Positions 1-7,831 of a stretch of 17,825 bases of DNA are shown in pieces. The notes under the pieces are model-generated. The model had not been told where the DNA came from and searched no databases. It saw nothing but the letters and a program-made list of their open reading frames with translations. The stretch spans positions 1-17,825 of the forward strand of contig CAYGIQ010000041.1 in assembly GCA_964349885.1 (NCBI GenBank). The letters are read 5' to 3'. Positions within the stretch are counted from its first letter, which is position 1, and every line of letters starts with the position of its first letter. The translations under genes and the position numbers were made by a program. This DNA is from UBA1413 sp964349885. GTDB lineage: Bacteria > Bacteroidota > Bacteroidia > Bacteroidales > Prolixibacteraceae.

Positions 1-1217
1 GCAATCTGCTTCTCGTAAATCCAGGTTCGTCCTTCATCTTCAGACAGGGAAACCGTAAGCCGATGTCTTCCGGTTTCGGTGTCGTTGTTTATCAGCAGCC
101 AATGGCCATTGGCAGTGGTAACAATATCGCACAAAGTACCCGAATTGGGAATGTCGGTATCTCTTACATTGGACCAGCTTTCTCCATTGTCGGTTGAACG
201 GCTAAAATGCAGCCGTTTGGGAGGGAATCCATTGTCGCGCATGTAGGCTACCAGGTCGCCAGAAGAACATTGCGCAATGGCAGGCTGAATATTTCCACCA
301 CCCACCAGCGGTGTACTACTTTTCCAGGTCTCGCCCCAGTCGTCGGTATAGGCCATAATCGAGATACTGAATCCATCGGAATAGAGTGGCACAATCATTC
401 GGCCATTGTTTGTTATAATCGGTTTGTTGGCTGTTTGCCAGCCCATTCGTCTGAAATAGGGGTAGCCGAGGGTAGTCTCGTCCGATTGACCATCGAGCTC
501 CATAACCCTGCCGGCTCTGAGCATGTTCTCGCCCTTTGCCATAGATTCAATATGGGCAGCATGGCTTTCCCACCGCGTTTTGTAGTCGCTCAAACCAGGC
601 ATTTGCGAAATATATTCGGTATAATCTGCCAACTGTTCTTGCACCGAAGCCACAAAAGGATCGTCGGGCTGAATGCCCCGTTCGGTTTTACCACCGGGTT
701 TCATCAGTAAATTATCCTGCCAGTTCCATACCGGAGCTTCCTCCATATCGAGAAAGTCTTCACTGATTCGATAAACCAGCAGAGAGGTCTCCCATTGGTT
801 GGCGATAATGGTCATCCACATAAGCCACAAACGGTTTTTGCCATCGATGAACAGAACAGGGTTGCAATCGGGAAATTCTTTGATATCGGCCAATACAAAG
901 GGTGTACTCCATGCTTCGTGACCCTTCTTTTTTCGCGAACCCATTATGCGTACATCGTCGGCCCACCGTTCGCCACTTCCCTGAAACCAGCCGGCCAGCA
1001 GGTCACCATTGGGCAATGCCACGATGGTAGAACCGTGCACATGCTCCTGCTGCGGTGCAAAGATCTGTTCGGTTTCAAAAATAGGCACCAATTCGGCAGT
1101 GGGCTTATTTTCGACACCACAAGAGGAAACAACAAGCGTTGCTACGGCAATAACTTGTAGAAAAACAAAACGCCCCTTAAGGAAGGGCCAATGGATTATG
1201 GACAATAACTTTTTCAT
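1..1217 (-). CDS. Sialidase-type BNR-repeat lipoprotein (partial, C-terminus off window)
   Basis: This is an exported glycan-acting protein with a sialidase-like beta-propeller (BNR_2 / exo-alpha-sialidase superfamily); its substrate cannot be read from the sequence. The frame is open from 1217 to the window edge, giving 405 residues, so the C-terminus is missing. The N-terminus MKKLLSIIHWPFLKG leads into a hydrophobic stretch ending in VVSSC (Cys33), a lipoprotein signal. The propeller opens with GSTIVALPNGDLLAGWF. Three Asp-box motifs are visible: TDDWGETW (about 325-352), STDNGESW (about 173-200) and SEDEGRTW (about 15-40). A second in-frame ATG lies two codons upstream at 1223; I chose 1217 because Met-Lys-Lys is a normal signal-peptide start. 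The family contains true sialidases and enzymes with other specificities, so 'sialidase' is a fold statement only. It is transcribed divergently from the flavoprotein gene at 1590, and no SusC/SusD gene is in view. Confidence 0.85.
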   Translation of the reverse strand, partial: MKKLLSIIHWPFLKGRFVFLQVIAVATLVVSSCGVENKPTAELVPIFETEQIFAPQQEHVHGSTIVALPNGDLLAGWFQGSGERWADDVRIMGSRKKKGHEAWSTPFVLADIKEFPDCNPVLFIDGKNRLWLMWMTIIANQWETSLLVYRISEDFLDMEEAPVWNWQDNLLMKPGGKTERGIQPDDPFVASVQEQLADYTEYISQMPGLSDYKTRWESHAAHIESMAKGENMLRAGRVMELDGQSDETTLGYPYFRRMGWQTANKPIITNNGRMIVPLYSDGFSISIMAYTDDWGETWKSSTPLVGGGNIQPAIAQCSSGDLVAYMRDNGFPPKRLHFSRSTDNGESWSNVRDTDIPNSGTLCDIVTTANGHWLLINNDTETGRHRLTVSLSEDEGRTWIYEKQI

Positions 1218-1589
1218 GCACATAGCTTTAATTTTTCTGTCAACGCCCTTTAAGCCGGTCCCCGTGTGGCTCCATGTTCGTTTCCCCAACCTTACGCTCA
1301 ACCCAGGTATGTCCTGAATTAAGAGTAATCGTTGAAGAGAAACCCGCGATCCAAACTTCAAAACAGCCTAGGCAATGCAATTTGGTAATCTGCACAAAAT
1401 AAGCAGCAACGTTCAGAAACACCTCCCCAATATTACTTTTTTTGCATTAATTTTTGGCATTGCCCGGCCTATAAAATTAAGTTAAACCCAATTGCAGATT
1501 TGGATCTACGCGCCAGCATAGCGGAAAATTGTGCGGCCAACAAATTATTGTATTTTTGCACCCATTAGCCGACAATTTTGTCTTTAAAT
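1218..1589. other. Divergent intergenic region, promoter of the flavoprotein gene
   Basis: This 372-bp stretch separates the leftward propeller lipoprotein from the rightward flavoprotein gene. The right end carries a good Bacteroidota-type promoter, annotated separately. I found no CAAAnnTA (a reversed -7 element) that would serve the leftward gene. A 60-codon GTG-initiated minus-strand reading frame (1240-1422) lies here but has no independent support. Confidence 0.6.
1529..1558 (+). promoter_or_regulatory. Bacteroidota-type promoter for the flavoprotein-miaB pair
   Basis: A TTG (-33, 1529-1531) is followed after 19 bp by TATTTTTG (-7, 1551-1558), an exact match to TAnnTTTG. Transcription would start near 1565, about 25 nt before the ATG at 1590. 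The 61-bp gap before miaB has no comparable element, so both genes are probably read from here. Confidence 0.6.
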
Positions 1590-2228
1590 ATGCAGCCGCA
1601 TAAGATTATATCCATTAGGCCATTAACCGACATTACATTTGTGTTGCGGTTGGAGCGAAATGATTTTGTATTTCGGGCCGGACAATTTATTATGCTGGAG
1701 GATCCCAAAACCCGACAACGGCGAGAATACTCGGTATACAGTGGTGAAAACGACAACTACCTAGAGGTGTTGGTTCGCAGGATTGATGGTGGATTGGTGT
1801 CGAACCGGCTTGGTCAGCTTCTGCCAGGCACGGAAGTTCTGGTAGACGGACCCTTTGGGTTTTTTACCTTAAGACCGGTTTCGATTGCCAACCACATCTG
1901 GATTGCCACCGGAACCGGAGTTAGTCCTTTTCACAGCTTTTCACGCACTTTTAGCGATATCAATTACCGGCTAATCCATGGCGTAAGAAACAAGAGTGAG
2001 GCATATGATCATGACCATTTTTTGCCCGACAGGGTAGTTCTGTGCACATCGGCCTCTGCACAGGGAGATTTCCCAGGCCGGGTAACGGGTTATCTTTCAG
2101 GTTATTCACCGCAACCCACAGATCTGTATTATTTGTGTGGAAACAGCCTGATGATTGGCGAGGTATTTGATTTGCTTACAAGCAAAGGTGTTTTGACCAA
2201 CAATATTTATTCGGAGGTCTATTTTTAA
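1590..2228 (+). CDS. Ferredoxin-NADP reductase-like FAD/NAD(P)-binding flavoprotein
   Basis: A short (212 aa) member of the ferredoxin-NADP+ reductase superfamily, which passes electrons between NAD(P)H and a one-electron carrier through FAD. Residues 1-95 form the FAD-binding barrel, with the FAD motif REYS at 45-48 and GPFGFF just before residue 95. Residues 100-212 form the nucleotide-binding domain, with GTGVSPF at 108-114, CGN at 163-165 and an aromatic C-terminus SEVYF that probably stacks on the flavin. It lacks a signal peptide and an iron-sulfur cysteine cluster, so it is cytosolic and needs a partner protein. A TTG at 1578 would add four residues; I chose the ATG at 1590. It lies 61 bp upstream of the miaB-like gene on the same strand. 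The family is clear, but the electron acceptor is unknown. Confidence 0.85.
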   Translation: MQPHKIISIRPLTDITFVLRLERNDFVFRAGQFIMLEDPKTRQRREYSVYSGENDNYLEVLVRRIDGGLVSNRLGQLLPGTEVLVDGPFGFFTLRPVSIANHIWIATGTGVSPFHSFSRTFSDINYRLIHGVRNKSEAYDHDHFLPDRVVLCTSASAQGDFPGRVTGYLSGYSPQPTDLYYLCGNSLMIGEVFDLLTSKGVLTNNIYSEVYF

Positions 2229-2289
2229 ATCAAATTGAGCAGGAATGTACCCATTAGAGTGCCTCCTCGAAGAAATAATCTATTGACAA

Positions 2290-3642
2290 ATGAAGTATCA
2301 CCTTATAACACTTGGATGCCAGATGAACCTATCGGATGGAGAGCGGGTAACCGCTGTCTTGAATGAGGCTGGCTATACCTGGACCGACAACGAGGAGGAA
2401 GCTGGTTTAATTGGTATTCTGGCTTGCTCCGTTCGACAGAAGGCCATCGACAAAGTATACTCCCGCATCCACAAATGGAATCAATGGAAAAACCATAAAA
2501 ACCTAATTACATTTATTTCGGGATGTATGTTGCCCGACGACCATGAACGTTTTCTTAAACTTTTCGATATTACCTTTCAGATGAAGGACCTTCCTTCGCT
2601 GCCGTTAATGATAAGTCAATATGGGGTTACTACCCCTACTCATCTAAAATCGGGAATAGACCCTCACAACGAGAACATCGAAGCTTTTTGGGACGTACGG
2701 CCTGCCTATAAATCAGATTTCGAAGCTTATATACCCATACAGAATGGTTGCGACAAGTTTTGCACCTTCTGTGCGGTTCCCTATACCCGGGGGCGCGAGG
2801 TTTCCCGGCCTTCGGCCGAAATACTTGCCGAATTAGCGTTGCTTGTAAGCAAAGGTTATGCTTCGATAACTTTGCTGGGGCAGAATGTTAACTCCTATGG
2901 CCTCGATAAGAAAGGGAATGAAATCACCTTTGCACAGCTTTTGCGTGAAATTGGGGAGTTGGGCAACCGTTTAAACAAGGAGTTCTGGGTTTACTTCACA
3001 TCTCCCCATCCCCGCGACATGAATGAGGAAGTGGTCGAAGTAATTGCATCGTATAAAGTTTTGGCCAAACAGATTCATTTGCCGATGCAGAGTGGCGACG
3101 ACAAAGTACTGATGCGCATGAACCGGAAACACAATATGGAGAAATTCCGAACCATTGTTCACTCCATCAGGCGCCTTATTCCAGAAGCAACCCTGTTTAC
3201 CGATATCATTGTTGGATTTACCGGAGAAACCGAAGAGCAGTTCGAAAATACCCGATTGGCAATGGAGGAGTTCAGGTTCAATATGTCGTACACCGCTATT
3301 TACTCCTCCCGACCGGGTGCTACCAGCCACCGGTGGTCGGACGATGTGCCCCTCGAAGAGAAAAAACGACGGCTCCACATACTGACCAACGAGCTTCGTA
3401 AGCACAATCTAATCTACAATAAGACCTTGATCGGACATACGGTTCGTGTTCTGGTGCGTGGAGCCGATCGAAAAGATGGCTTCCTAAGTGCACATACCGA
3501 AGGCAAACTGATTGTCCGGTTTGCTTCAACCGAAACTGCTTTGATTGGCCAGTTTGTCACCCTCCGCATTACCTCTGCTACCGACTTCTCGATGGAGGGC
3601 GAATGGGTGGATATTCCGGTTTTGGCTCCAGTGCAGGCATAA
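2290..3642 (+). CDS. miaB: MiaB-type tRNA methylthiotransferase (radical SAM)
   Basis: This enzyme probably adds the 2-methylthio group to N6-isopentenyladenosine-37 in tRNAs reading UNN codons, using SAM and two [4Fe-4S] clusters. At 450 aa it has the usual family length. The N-terminal methylthiotransferase domain carries the three cluster cysteines Cys10 (in GCQMN), Cys46 and Cys79. The radical-SAM CxxxCxxC is Cys154, Cys158 and Cys161, followed by PYTRGREVSRPS. LLGQNVNSYG is a MiaB hallmark separating it from RimO and MtaB. A C-terminal TRAM domain occupies about residues 385-445. The N-terminal half (LGCQMNLSDGERV, ACSVRQKAIDKVYSRI, SGCMLPDDHERF) differs from what I remember of typical Bacteroidota MiaB and resembles candidate-phyla-radiation forms, so it may be transferred or a second paralogue. 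The start is an ATG without a clear ribosome binding site. A hairpin terminator follows. Confidence 0.88.
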   Translation: MKYHLITLGCQMNLSDGERVTAVLNEAGYTWTDNEEEAGLIGILACSVRQKAIDKVYSRIHKWNQWKNHKNLITFISGCMLPDDHERFLKLFDITFQMKDLPSLPLMISQYGVTTPTHLKSGIDPHNENIEAFWDVRPAYKSDFEAYIPIQNGCDKFCTFCAVPYTRGREVSRPSAEILAELALLVSKGYASITLLGQNVNSYGLDKKGNEITFAQLLREIGELGNRLNKEFWVYFTSPHPRDMNEEVVEVIASYKVLAKQIHLPMQSGDDKVLMRMNRKHNMEKFRTIVHSIRRLIPEATLFTDIIVGFTGETEEQFENTRLAMEEFRFNMSYTAIYSSRPGATSHRWSDDVPLEEKKRRLHILTNELRKHNLIYNKTLIGHTVRVLVRGADRKDGFLSAHTEGKLIVRFASTETALIGQFVTLRITSATDFSMEGEWVDIPVLAPVQA

Positions 3643-3668
3643 GCCAATGAACAACCATCAGGCAATAG

Positions 3669-3697
3669 CACTTTTGCTTCAACTTGAAGCAAAAGTG
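3669..3697. terminator. Hairpin terminator between miaB and the convergent TIM-barrel gene
   Basis: A perfect 12-bp stem, CACTTTTGCTTC (3669-3680) against GAAGCAAAAGTG (3686-3697), has a 5-nt loop and is followed on the + strand by TTTATT. It lies 26 bp after the miaB stop and 42 bp before the end of the convergent gene, so it may end transcription in both directions. The short T tract favours the + strand. Confidence 0.8.
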
Positions 3698-3739
3698 TTT
3701 ATTCAGACCTCTATTTGATCTGTTTTAAGCGTGTTTGCA

Positions 3740-4657
3740 CTAAAGATATCCCCACGATTTCATGACCTCAAAATTCTCCTCCATGCAATCTATTGGCAAT
3801 TTACCCTGATAGGACTCCTGTTCGATTACAAACAAGGTTGTTCCTGAATCGCGCGCCAAATCAACAATCTCCTTCATAGGCAGCAGTCCAGACCCTACTA
3901 CGGTACTTTCGTAGCTCTCGCCGTTGGCAGTGGACACCATATCCTTCACGTGGATATTGTCGTAACGGCCTGGATATTTTGCCAATAGATCTTTTGCCAA
4001 TGCACCTGCTACATACATGTTGCCGGTATCAAGCTGCATAACTACCTTGTCGATATCGGTATTTTGCATCATAATGTCGAAAACAGTTTCGCCATTGAGG
4101 GTTTCACTGAACTCAAAATCGTGGTTGTGGTAACCAAAACGCATGCCCGACTGTTTGCATAGCTCACCGCACTTATTGAAGATCTCCATAAACCCGACCA
4201 GATCGTCGTAAGTCTGCCGCAAACTGCCATCTAACCATGGACTAACCACATACTCCTGACCCACATAGGCAGCATCTTCGACCAGCTTCTTCCAGTCGTC
4301 GGTGAAATCGCCGGCAACCGCATCCCAATGCTGACTGCCCAGAACAGTATGCCCTGAAGGCATTTTCATACCAAGGTCAGCCAGAACCTTTTTAAACTCT
4401 TCGGGCGTCCAGCCATAAAAGCGCTGGTTTAAATAGTTGGCATGTTCCACATGGGTATAGCCCATCTGGGCCAGACGGGTTAAGGTACCCAGAGGGTCCT
4501 GGCGCATCTCATCGCGCACAGAATAGAGCTGTAGTGCGGTTACCAGGTTGAGGGAGGCTGCGGGTTGCACACCTGTCTGACAGGCCAATCCGGGAATCAG
4601 TGCGGTGCCACCAATGGCAAGGGCACCAGCTTTCAAAAAATCTCTACGTGTTCTCAT
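3740..4657 (-). CDS. Tat-exported sugar phosphate isomerase/epimerase-like TIM-barrel lipoprotein
   Basis: This protein belongs to the xylose-isomerase-like TIM-barrel family (AP endonuclease 2 fold), which isomerises, epimerises or cleaves sugars and keto-sugars with a divalent metal. The N-terminus MRTRRDFLKAGALAIGG is a twin-arginine signal (RR at 4-5), and GLACQ places a lipidated Cys at 26, so it should be exported folded and membrane-anchored. Metal-site motifs appear in the expected order: GYHNHDFEF, QLDTGN, NIHVKD and a late VIEQE. I chose the ATG at 4657 (305 aa); a TTG two codons upstream at 4663 is also in frame. It is monocistronic here. Exported family members occur in Bacteroidota gene sets for 3-keto-glycoside breakdown, which would fit the oxidoreductase and ThuA genes 8 kb away, but that link is inference. 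The substrate is unknown. Confidence 0.87.
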   Translation of the reverse strand: MRTRRDFLKAGALAIGGTALIPGLACQTGVQPAASLNLVTALQLYSVRDEMRQDPLGTLTRLAQMGYTHVEHANYLNQRFYGWTPEEFKKVLADLGMKMPSGHTVLGSQHWDAVAGDFTDDWKKLVEDAAYVGQEYVVSPWLDGSLRQTYDDLVGFMEIFNKCGELCKQSGMRFGYHNHDFEFSETLNGETVFDIMMQNTDIDKVVMQLDTGNMYVAGALAKDLLAKYPGRYDNIHVKDMVSTANGESYESTVVGSGLLPMKEIVDLARDSGTTLFVIEQESYQGKLPIDCMEENFEVMKSWGYL

Positions 4658-5204
4658 ATTCAATTTGTTGGTAGTAAAATGTCAATGGCGTTTCTACGGT
4701 GAAGGGATTAAAATTAACCAATATTTTCGACCCCTGCAAAACTCATATTTTCAAGCATGTATAGGATGTTAGGCACCATCATGACGGAGCTGACCCAAAC
4801 GGCAGGGGTGTAATGGATACTTAATCTGTTTATTTCCGGGACTGCGACTTGAGCTTGCTCCCTGAGTATTGCTTTCTTTGGATCAGCCGCTATAATGGTG
4901 CCCAAACGTATTCTCTAAACACGTTTCTGTTTGGGCAGCATGCGACATAAGTTGTCAAAACCTCAAAAAATTCCTCTTTATATATTAAAGGGGATTTGGG
5001 GGGTTCTAGGATTCTGAGTTACCAACCGATAACCCACACAAAAATTTCACCTACCCTGCAACGCCAGACAAGCTAGCCTGGAATTTGCTAATCATGGCAT
5101 TCGCAGACAATCGAAAGTTAGTCCGATACACCCTTGCGATGGATTGCAGGAAATTGAAATCTTGAAGTGACAGAATCAGACTGGCCGCAAAAAACGAGGA
5201 TTGG
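4658..5204. other. Gene-poor intergenic region (about 550 bp)
   Basis: No convincing gene is visible. Two minus-strand reading frames of about 60 codons (4714-4905, TTG start; 5051-5236, overlapping the E1 gene end) lack recognisable motifs and I left them out. An inverted repeat sits at 4900-4936. No good terminator follows the E1 stop at 5205. Confidence 0.55.
4900..4936. repeat. Nested inverted repeat
   Basis: GCCCAAAC (4900-4907) pairs with GTTTGGGC (4929-4936) around a 21-nt interior. That interior contains a second AAAC/GTTT pair, so alternative foldings are possible. There is no T tract on either side. It could be an RNA hairpin in a transcript running past the E1 gene or a protein-binding site; I cannot tell which. 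Confidence 0.4.
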
Positions 5205-7640
5205 CTAAAGTGCTTTGAATGCGCGTGGATTAACATCGCGCATCATTTCGTAAATCACTTGGTAAATCTGCTCTACGTTGGGTTTAGAAAAGTACTCCCC
5301 ATCAATGCCATAAGCAGGACGATGCTCCATAGCAGAAAGTGTGCGCGGTGCAGTTTCGAGGTAATCGAATCCATTCTGCTCCTCCAGCACTTTTTGCAGC
5401 ATGTAGGCACATGCCCCGCCGGGAACATCCTCGTCGACAAACAAAACTTTACCCGTTTTTTGAAGTGAGTCGGCGATTCGATGTTGCACATCGAAAGGCA
5501 TTAAGGTTTGCACATCGATAACCTCCACCGAAATATTGCGTCGTTCAAGCAGAGCAGCCGCTTTGATGGCATGGTTAACATTCCATCCATAGGTAACCAA
5601 TGTTATATCCGATCCTTCGCATATAACCTCGGGGACCCCTAGGGGAACTCTAAACTCACCGAAATTTACCGGAGCCGGCTCCTTTACGTTGTAAGCTTTT
5701 AATGGCTCAATTACCAGGGCAGGATCGTTTGCCTGGAGCAAGGTATTGTACATACCTGCAGCCTGGGTCATATTTCTGGGAACACAAAGGTAAACTCCCC
5801 GCATCGAACCCAGAATCATCTGCATGGGAGATCCTGCATGCCAAATACCCTGCAGTTGATGACCGCGTGTTCGGACGATAAGTGGTGCAGCCTGTTTTCC
5901 CATGGTTCGGTACTGCAAGCTTGCCAAATCGTCGCTAAGGGTCGATTGAGCATAGATAAGATAATCGAGGTACTGAATTTCAGCAATGGGCCGGAATCCC
6001 CTTAGCGCAAGGCCAATTCCCTGACCAATAATGGTGGTTTCCCGAATACCAGTATCTGAAACCCGAACACTGCCAAATTGTTCCTGCATGCCCTTCATGC
6101 CCTGGTTTACGTCGCCCAGTTTCCCGGTGTCCTCTCCAAAGGTTACCAGCGTTGGATGTTTTTCGAAAAGCACCTCAAAGTTGCGGTTCAGGATCTCCGA
6201 TCCAGTAATTTCATCGGGCACATCAGGATAGACAGTATCCAAAGCGGTTACCTTAACCGCCGAATCTGCTCCTTCTCGGTAGAGTTGTCGGTTGTAAAAA
6301 TTGAAGCTTTGTTGGCCAAACTGGGTAAGCCATTCGGTGAGTTCAAGATACTCGGCCGATAAAACCTCCTTATCGAATAAGTCGAAAGAAATTCGGCGAC
6401 CAAAACTGTACAGTGCTCTGCGGGTAGGAAAAATTTTTCCATTGATGGCCCCCAGTTCGCCGGTATAATCAAGCGACCCTTCGGAACGCAGTTGTATTCG
6501 GTTTACGATATTTTTGAGGGTCTTCGTCTCTTCGCGGTACCCTTCGGAATAGTTTTTCCATGCTGAATCGCGCGCCTGCCGGACGATTCTGGCCGCCTCT
6601 TTTTCCAATTTTTCGAGCAATTCAAGTTCGGCAATTCCTGACTCCAAAAGATAACTTCTGAATTGCTTAAGGCAGTCGTACTCCTGTTCCCACTGAAGGC
6701 GCTCCTTCGACTTGTAACGCTCGTGCGAACCGGAGGTAGAATGGCCTAAAGGTTGAGTAATTTCCTGGATATGAAAGAGAACGGGAACATGCCTTGTACG
6801 ACAAATCTCAATACCACGGGCAAAGGTATCGACCAATGCCGGGTAGTCCCATCCCCGACAACTGAAAATTTCAATACCGTTGGTTCCCCGCTCTTTGCGA
6901 AAGCCCTTTAGTGCTTCAGAAATGCTCGATTTTGTGGTTTGCAGCTCAATGGGAACACTGATTCCAAAACCATCGTCGTACACTGCTACCGCAAGAGGAA
7001 CCTGCATAACCGCAGCAGCATTGATGGTTTCGAAGAACATCCCTTCTGAAGTGCTCGCATCGCCTATCGATCCGAAAGCGACTTCATTGCCCGAAACATT
7101 GTTGTGCAAATGCTCCTTAAGCTCAGGTGACTGGCGCACCATCGACGACGCCTGTGCCAGGCCCAGCAGTCGGGGCATCTGACCAGCCGTTGACGAAATA
7201 TCGGAGGCCGAATTATAACGTTCCATCAAATTGCTGATGACTCCGTTTTGATCGATGTTTTGTGTACTGAAGTGGTTGTTGAAGTTTCGTCCACCCGTTG
7301 ATGGGTTTATCTCCAGATCGGTATCGCCATAAATCATGGCAAAAAACTCCTCGGGTTGTAAAAGACCCAATGCGAGCATAAAGGTTTGATCGCGGTAATA
7401 CCCCGAGCGCCAGTCTCCCTTTCTGAAAGCCTTGGCATAGGCAATTTGGGCAAGCTCCTTGCCATCGCCGAAAATACCAAAATGCGCACGACCATTGTGC
7501 ACCTCTCTTCTGCCCAACAGGCTCAGCTGCCGACTTAAAAAGGCGAGATGGTAATCGTTGAGGGCCTCGGCTGCCTGTAGCCGGTTTTCTTCAACTATGG
7601 CTGTTTCTTCAATTTGCATGATTCGATAATTTCGATGCAT
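5205..7640 (-). CDS. Fused alpha-beta E1 component of a 2-oxoacid dehydrogenase (thiamine diphosphate-dependent)
   Basis: This is the decarboxylating E1 of a pyruvate or branched-chain 2-oxoacid dehydrogenase complex, with the alpha and beta chains in one 811-aa polypeptide. The alpha half (about 1-440) has YYRDQ and the thiamine-diphosphate motif GDASTSEG at 193-200, ending in DDGFGIS at 222-228 where the classical motif has NN. The beta half (from about 480) has FGEDTGKLGDVNQG, DTGIRE, a CVPRN segment and the C-terminal transketolase domain with VDVQTLMPFD. The ATG at 7640 is preferred over a TTG at 7670 because two TAnnTTTG-like elements overlap the TTG, placing it upstream of transcription. 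An ATG at 7619 is another option. No E2 lipoyl transferase or E3 is nearby, so partners must be encoded elsewhere. Branched-chain versus pyruvate specificity cannot be fixed here. Confidence 0.9.
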   Translation of the reverse strand: MHRNYRIMQIEETAIVEENRLQAAEALNDYHLAFLSRQLSLLGRREVHNGRAHFGIFGDGKELAQIAYAKAFRKGDWRSGYYRDQTFMLALGLLQPEEFFAMIYGDTDLEINPSTGGRNFNNHFSTQNIDQNGVISNLMERYNSASDISSTAGQMPRLLGLAQASSMVRQSPELKEHLHNNVSGNEVAFGSIGDASTSEGMFFETINAAAVMQVPLAVAVYDDGFGISVPIELQTTKSSISEALKGFRKERGTNGIEIFSCRGWDYPALVDTFARGIEICRTRHVPVLFHIQEITQPLGHSTSGSHERYKSKERLQWEQEYDCLKQFRSYLLESGIAELELLEKLEKEAARIVRQARDSAWKNYSEGYREETKTLKNIVNRIQLRSEGSLDYTGELGAINGKIFPTRRALYSFGRRISFDLFDKEVLSAEYLELTEWLTQFGQQSFNFYNRQLYREGADSAVKVTALDTVYPDVPDEITGSEILNRNFEVLFEKHPTLVTFGEDTGKLGDVNQGMKGMQEQFGSVRVSDTGIRETTIIGQGIGLALRGFRPIAEIQYLDYLIYAQSTLSDDLASLQYRTMGKQAAPLIVRTRGHQLQGIWHAGSPMQMILGSMRGVYLCVPRNMTQAAGMYNTLLQANDPALVIEPLKAYNVKEPAPVNFGEFRVPLGVPEVICEGSDITLVTYGWNVNHAIKAAALLERRNISVEVIDVQTLMPFDVQHRIADSLQKTGKVLFVDEDVPGGACAYMLQKVLEEQNGFDYLETAPRTLSAMEHRPAYGIDGEYFSKPNVEQIYQVIYEMMRDVNPRAFKAL

Positions 7641-7658
7641 AGCGGCAAAATAACCTGA

Positions 7659-7675
7659 CAAACCTACCAAAAATA
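7659..7675 (-). promoter_or_regulatory. Overlapping -7 promoter elements of the E1 gene
   Basis: Read on the minus strand, TATTTTTG (7668-7675) and TAGGTTTG (7659-7666) both match TAnnTTTG. Transcription would begin about 12-20 nt before the ATG at 7640, which excludes the TTG at 7670. No TTG is present at -33 spacing; direct repeats lie there instead. Confidence 0.5.
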
Positions 7676-7691
7676 GTTCCTCAATAACACC

Positions 7692-7720
7692 TTACAGGCT
7701 GATTTGTTTCGTTTACAGGC
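7692..7720. repeat. Direct repeat TTACAGGC x2, 21-bp period
   Basis: TTACAGGC occurs at 7692-7699 and 7713-7720, exactly 21 bp apart, or about two helical turns. The pair covers and extends upstream of the region where the -33 element of the E1 promoter should be. This geometry fits a tandem activator-binding site, but two 8-mers may also recur by chance. Confidence 0.45.
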
Positions 7721-7784
7721 ACATGGATTCAGCCCCCAAGACACATTTCCCAACTACTATAATGTCGATGCACAATGGGCTTAC

Positions 7785-7821
7785 ACCCCTTATCCACGGG
7801 CATTGTTCAGCTAAAAGGGGT
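7785..7821. repeat. Inverted repeat upstream of the Crp/Fnr-family gene
   Basis: ACCCCTT (7785-7791) and AAGGGGT (7815-7821) form a 7-bp inverted repeat with a 23-nt spacer, immediately upstream of the putative -33 element of the regulator gene. It could be an operator. There is no T tract, so a terminator is unlikely. Confidence 0.35.
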
Positions 7822-7831
7822 TAATAATGGA

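Noticed and set aside
1240..1422. Minus-strand frame containing an Asp-box-like SGHTW, upstream of the first propeller gene
   Set aside because: It starts with GTG, is only 60 codons long, and a single short motif can arise by chance. It is separated from the propeller frame and has no other family features.
2971..3405. 144-codon minus-strand frame inside miaB
   Set aside because: It is entirely antisense to a clearly coding gene with conserved motifs; a compositional shadow.
4714..4905. 63-codon minus-strand frame in the gene-poor region
   Set aside because: It needs a TTG start, lies across one arm of an inverted repeat, and shows no domain, signal peptide or ribosome binding site.
5051..5236. 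61-codon minus-strand frame, considered as a decayed transposase fragment
   Set aside because: It overlaps the E1 gene end in another frame and has no recognisable transposase motif or terminal repeats.
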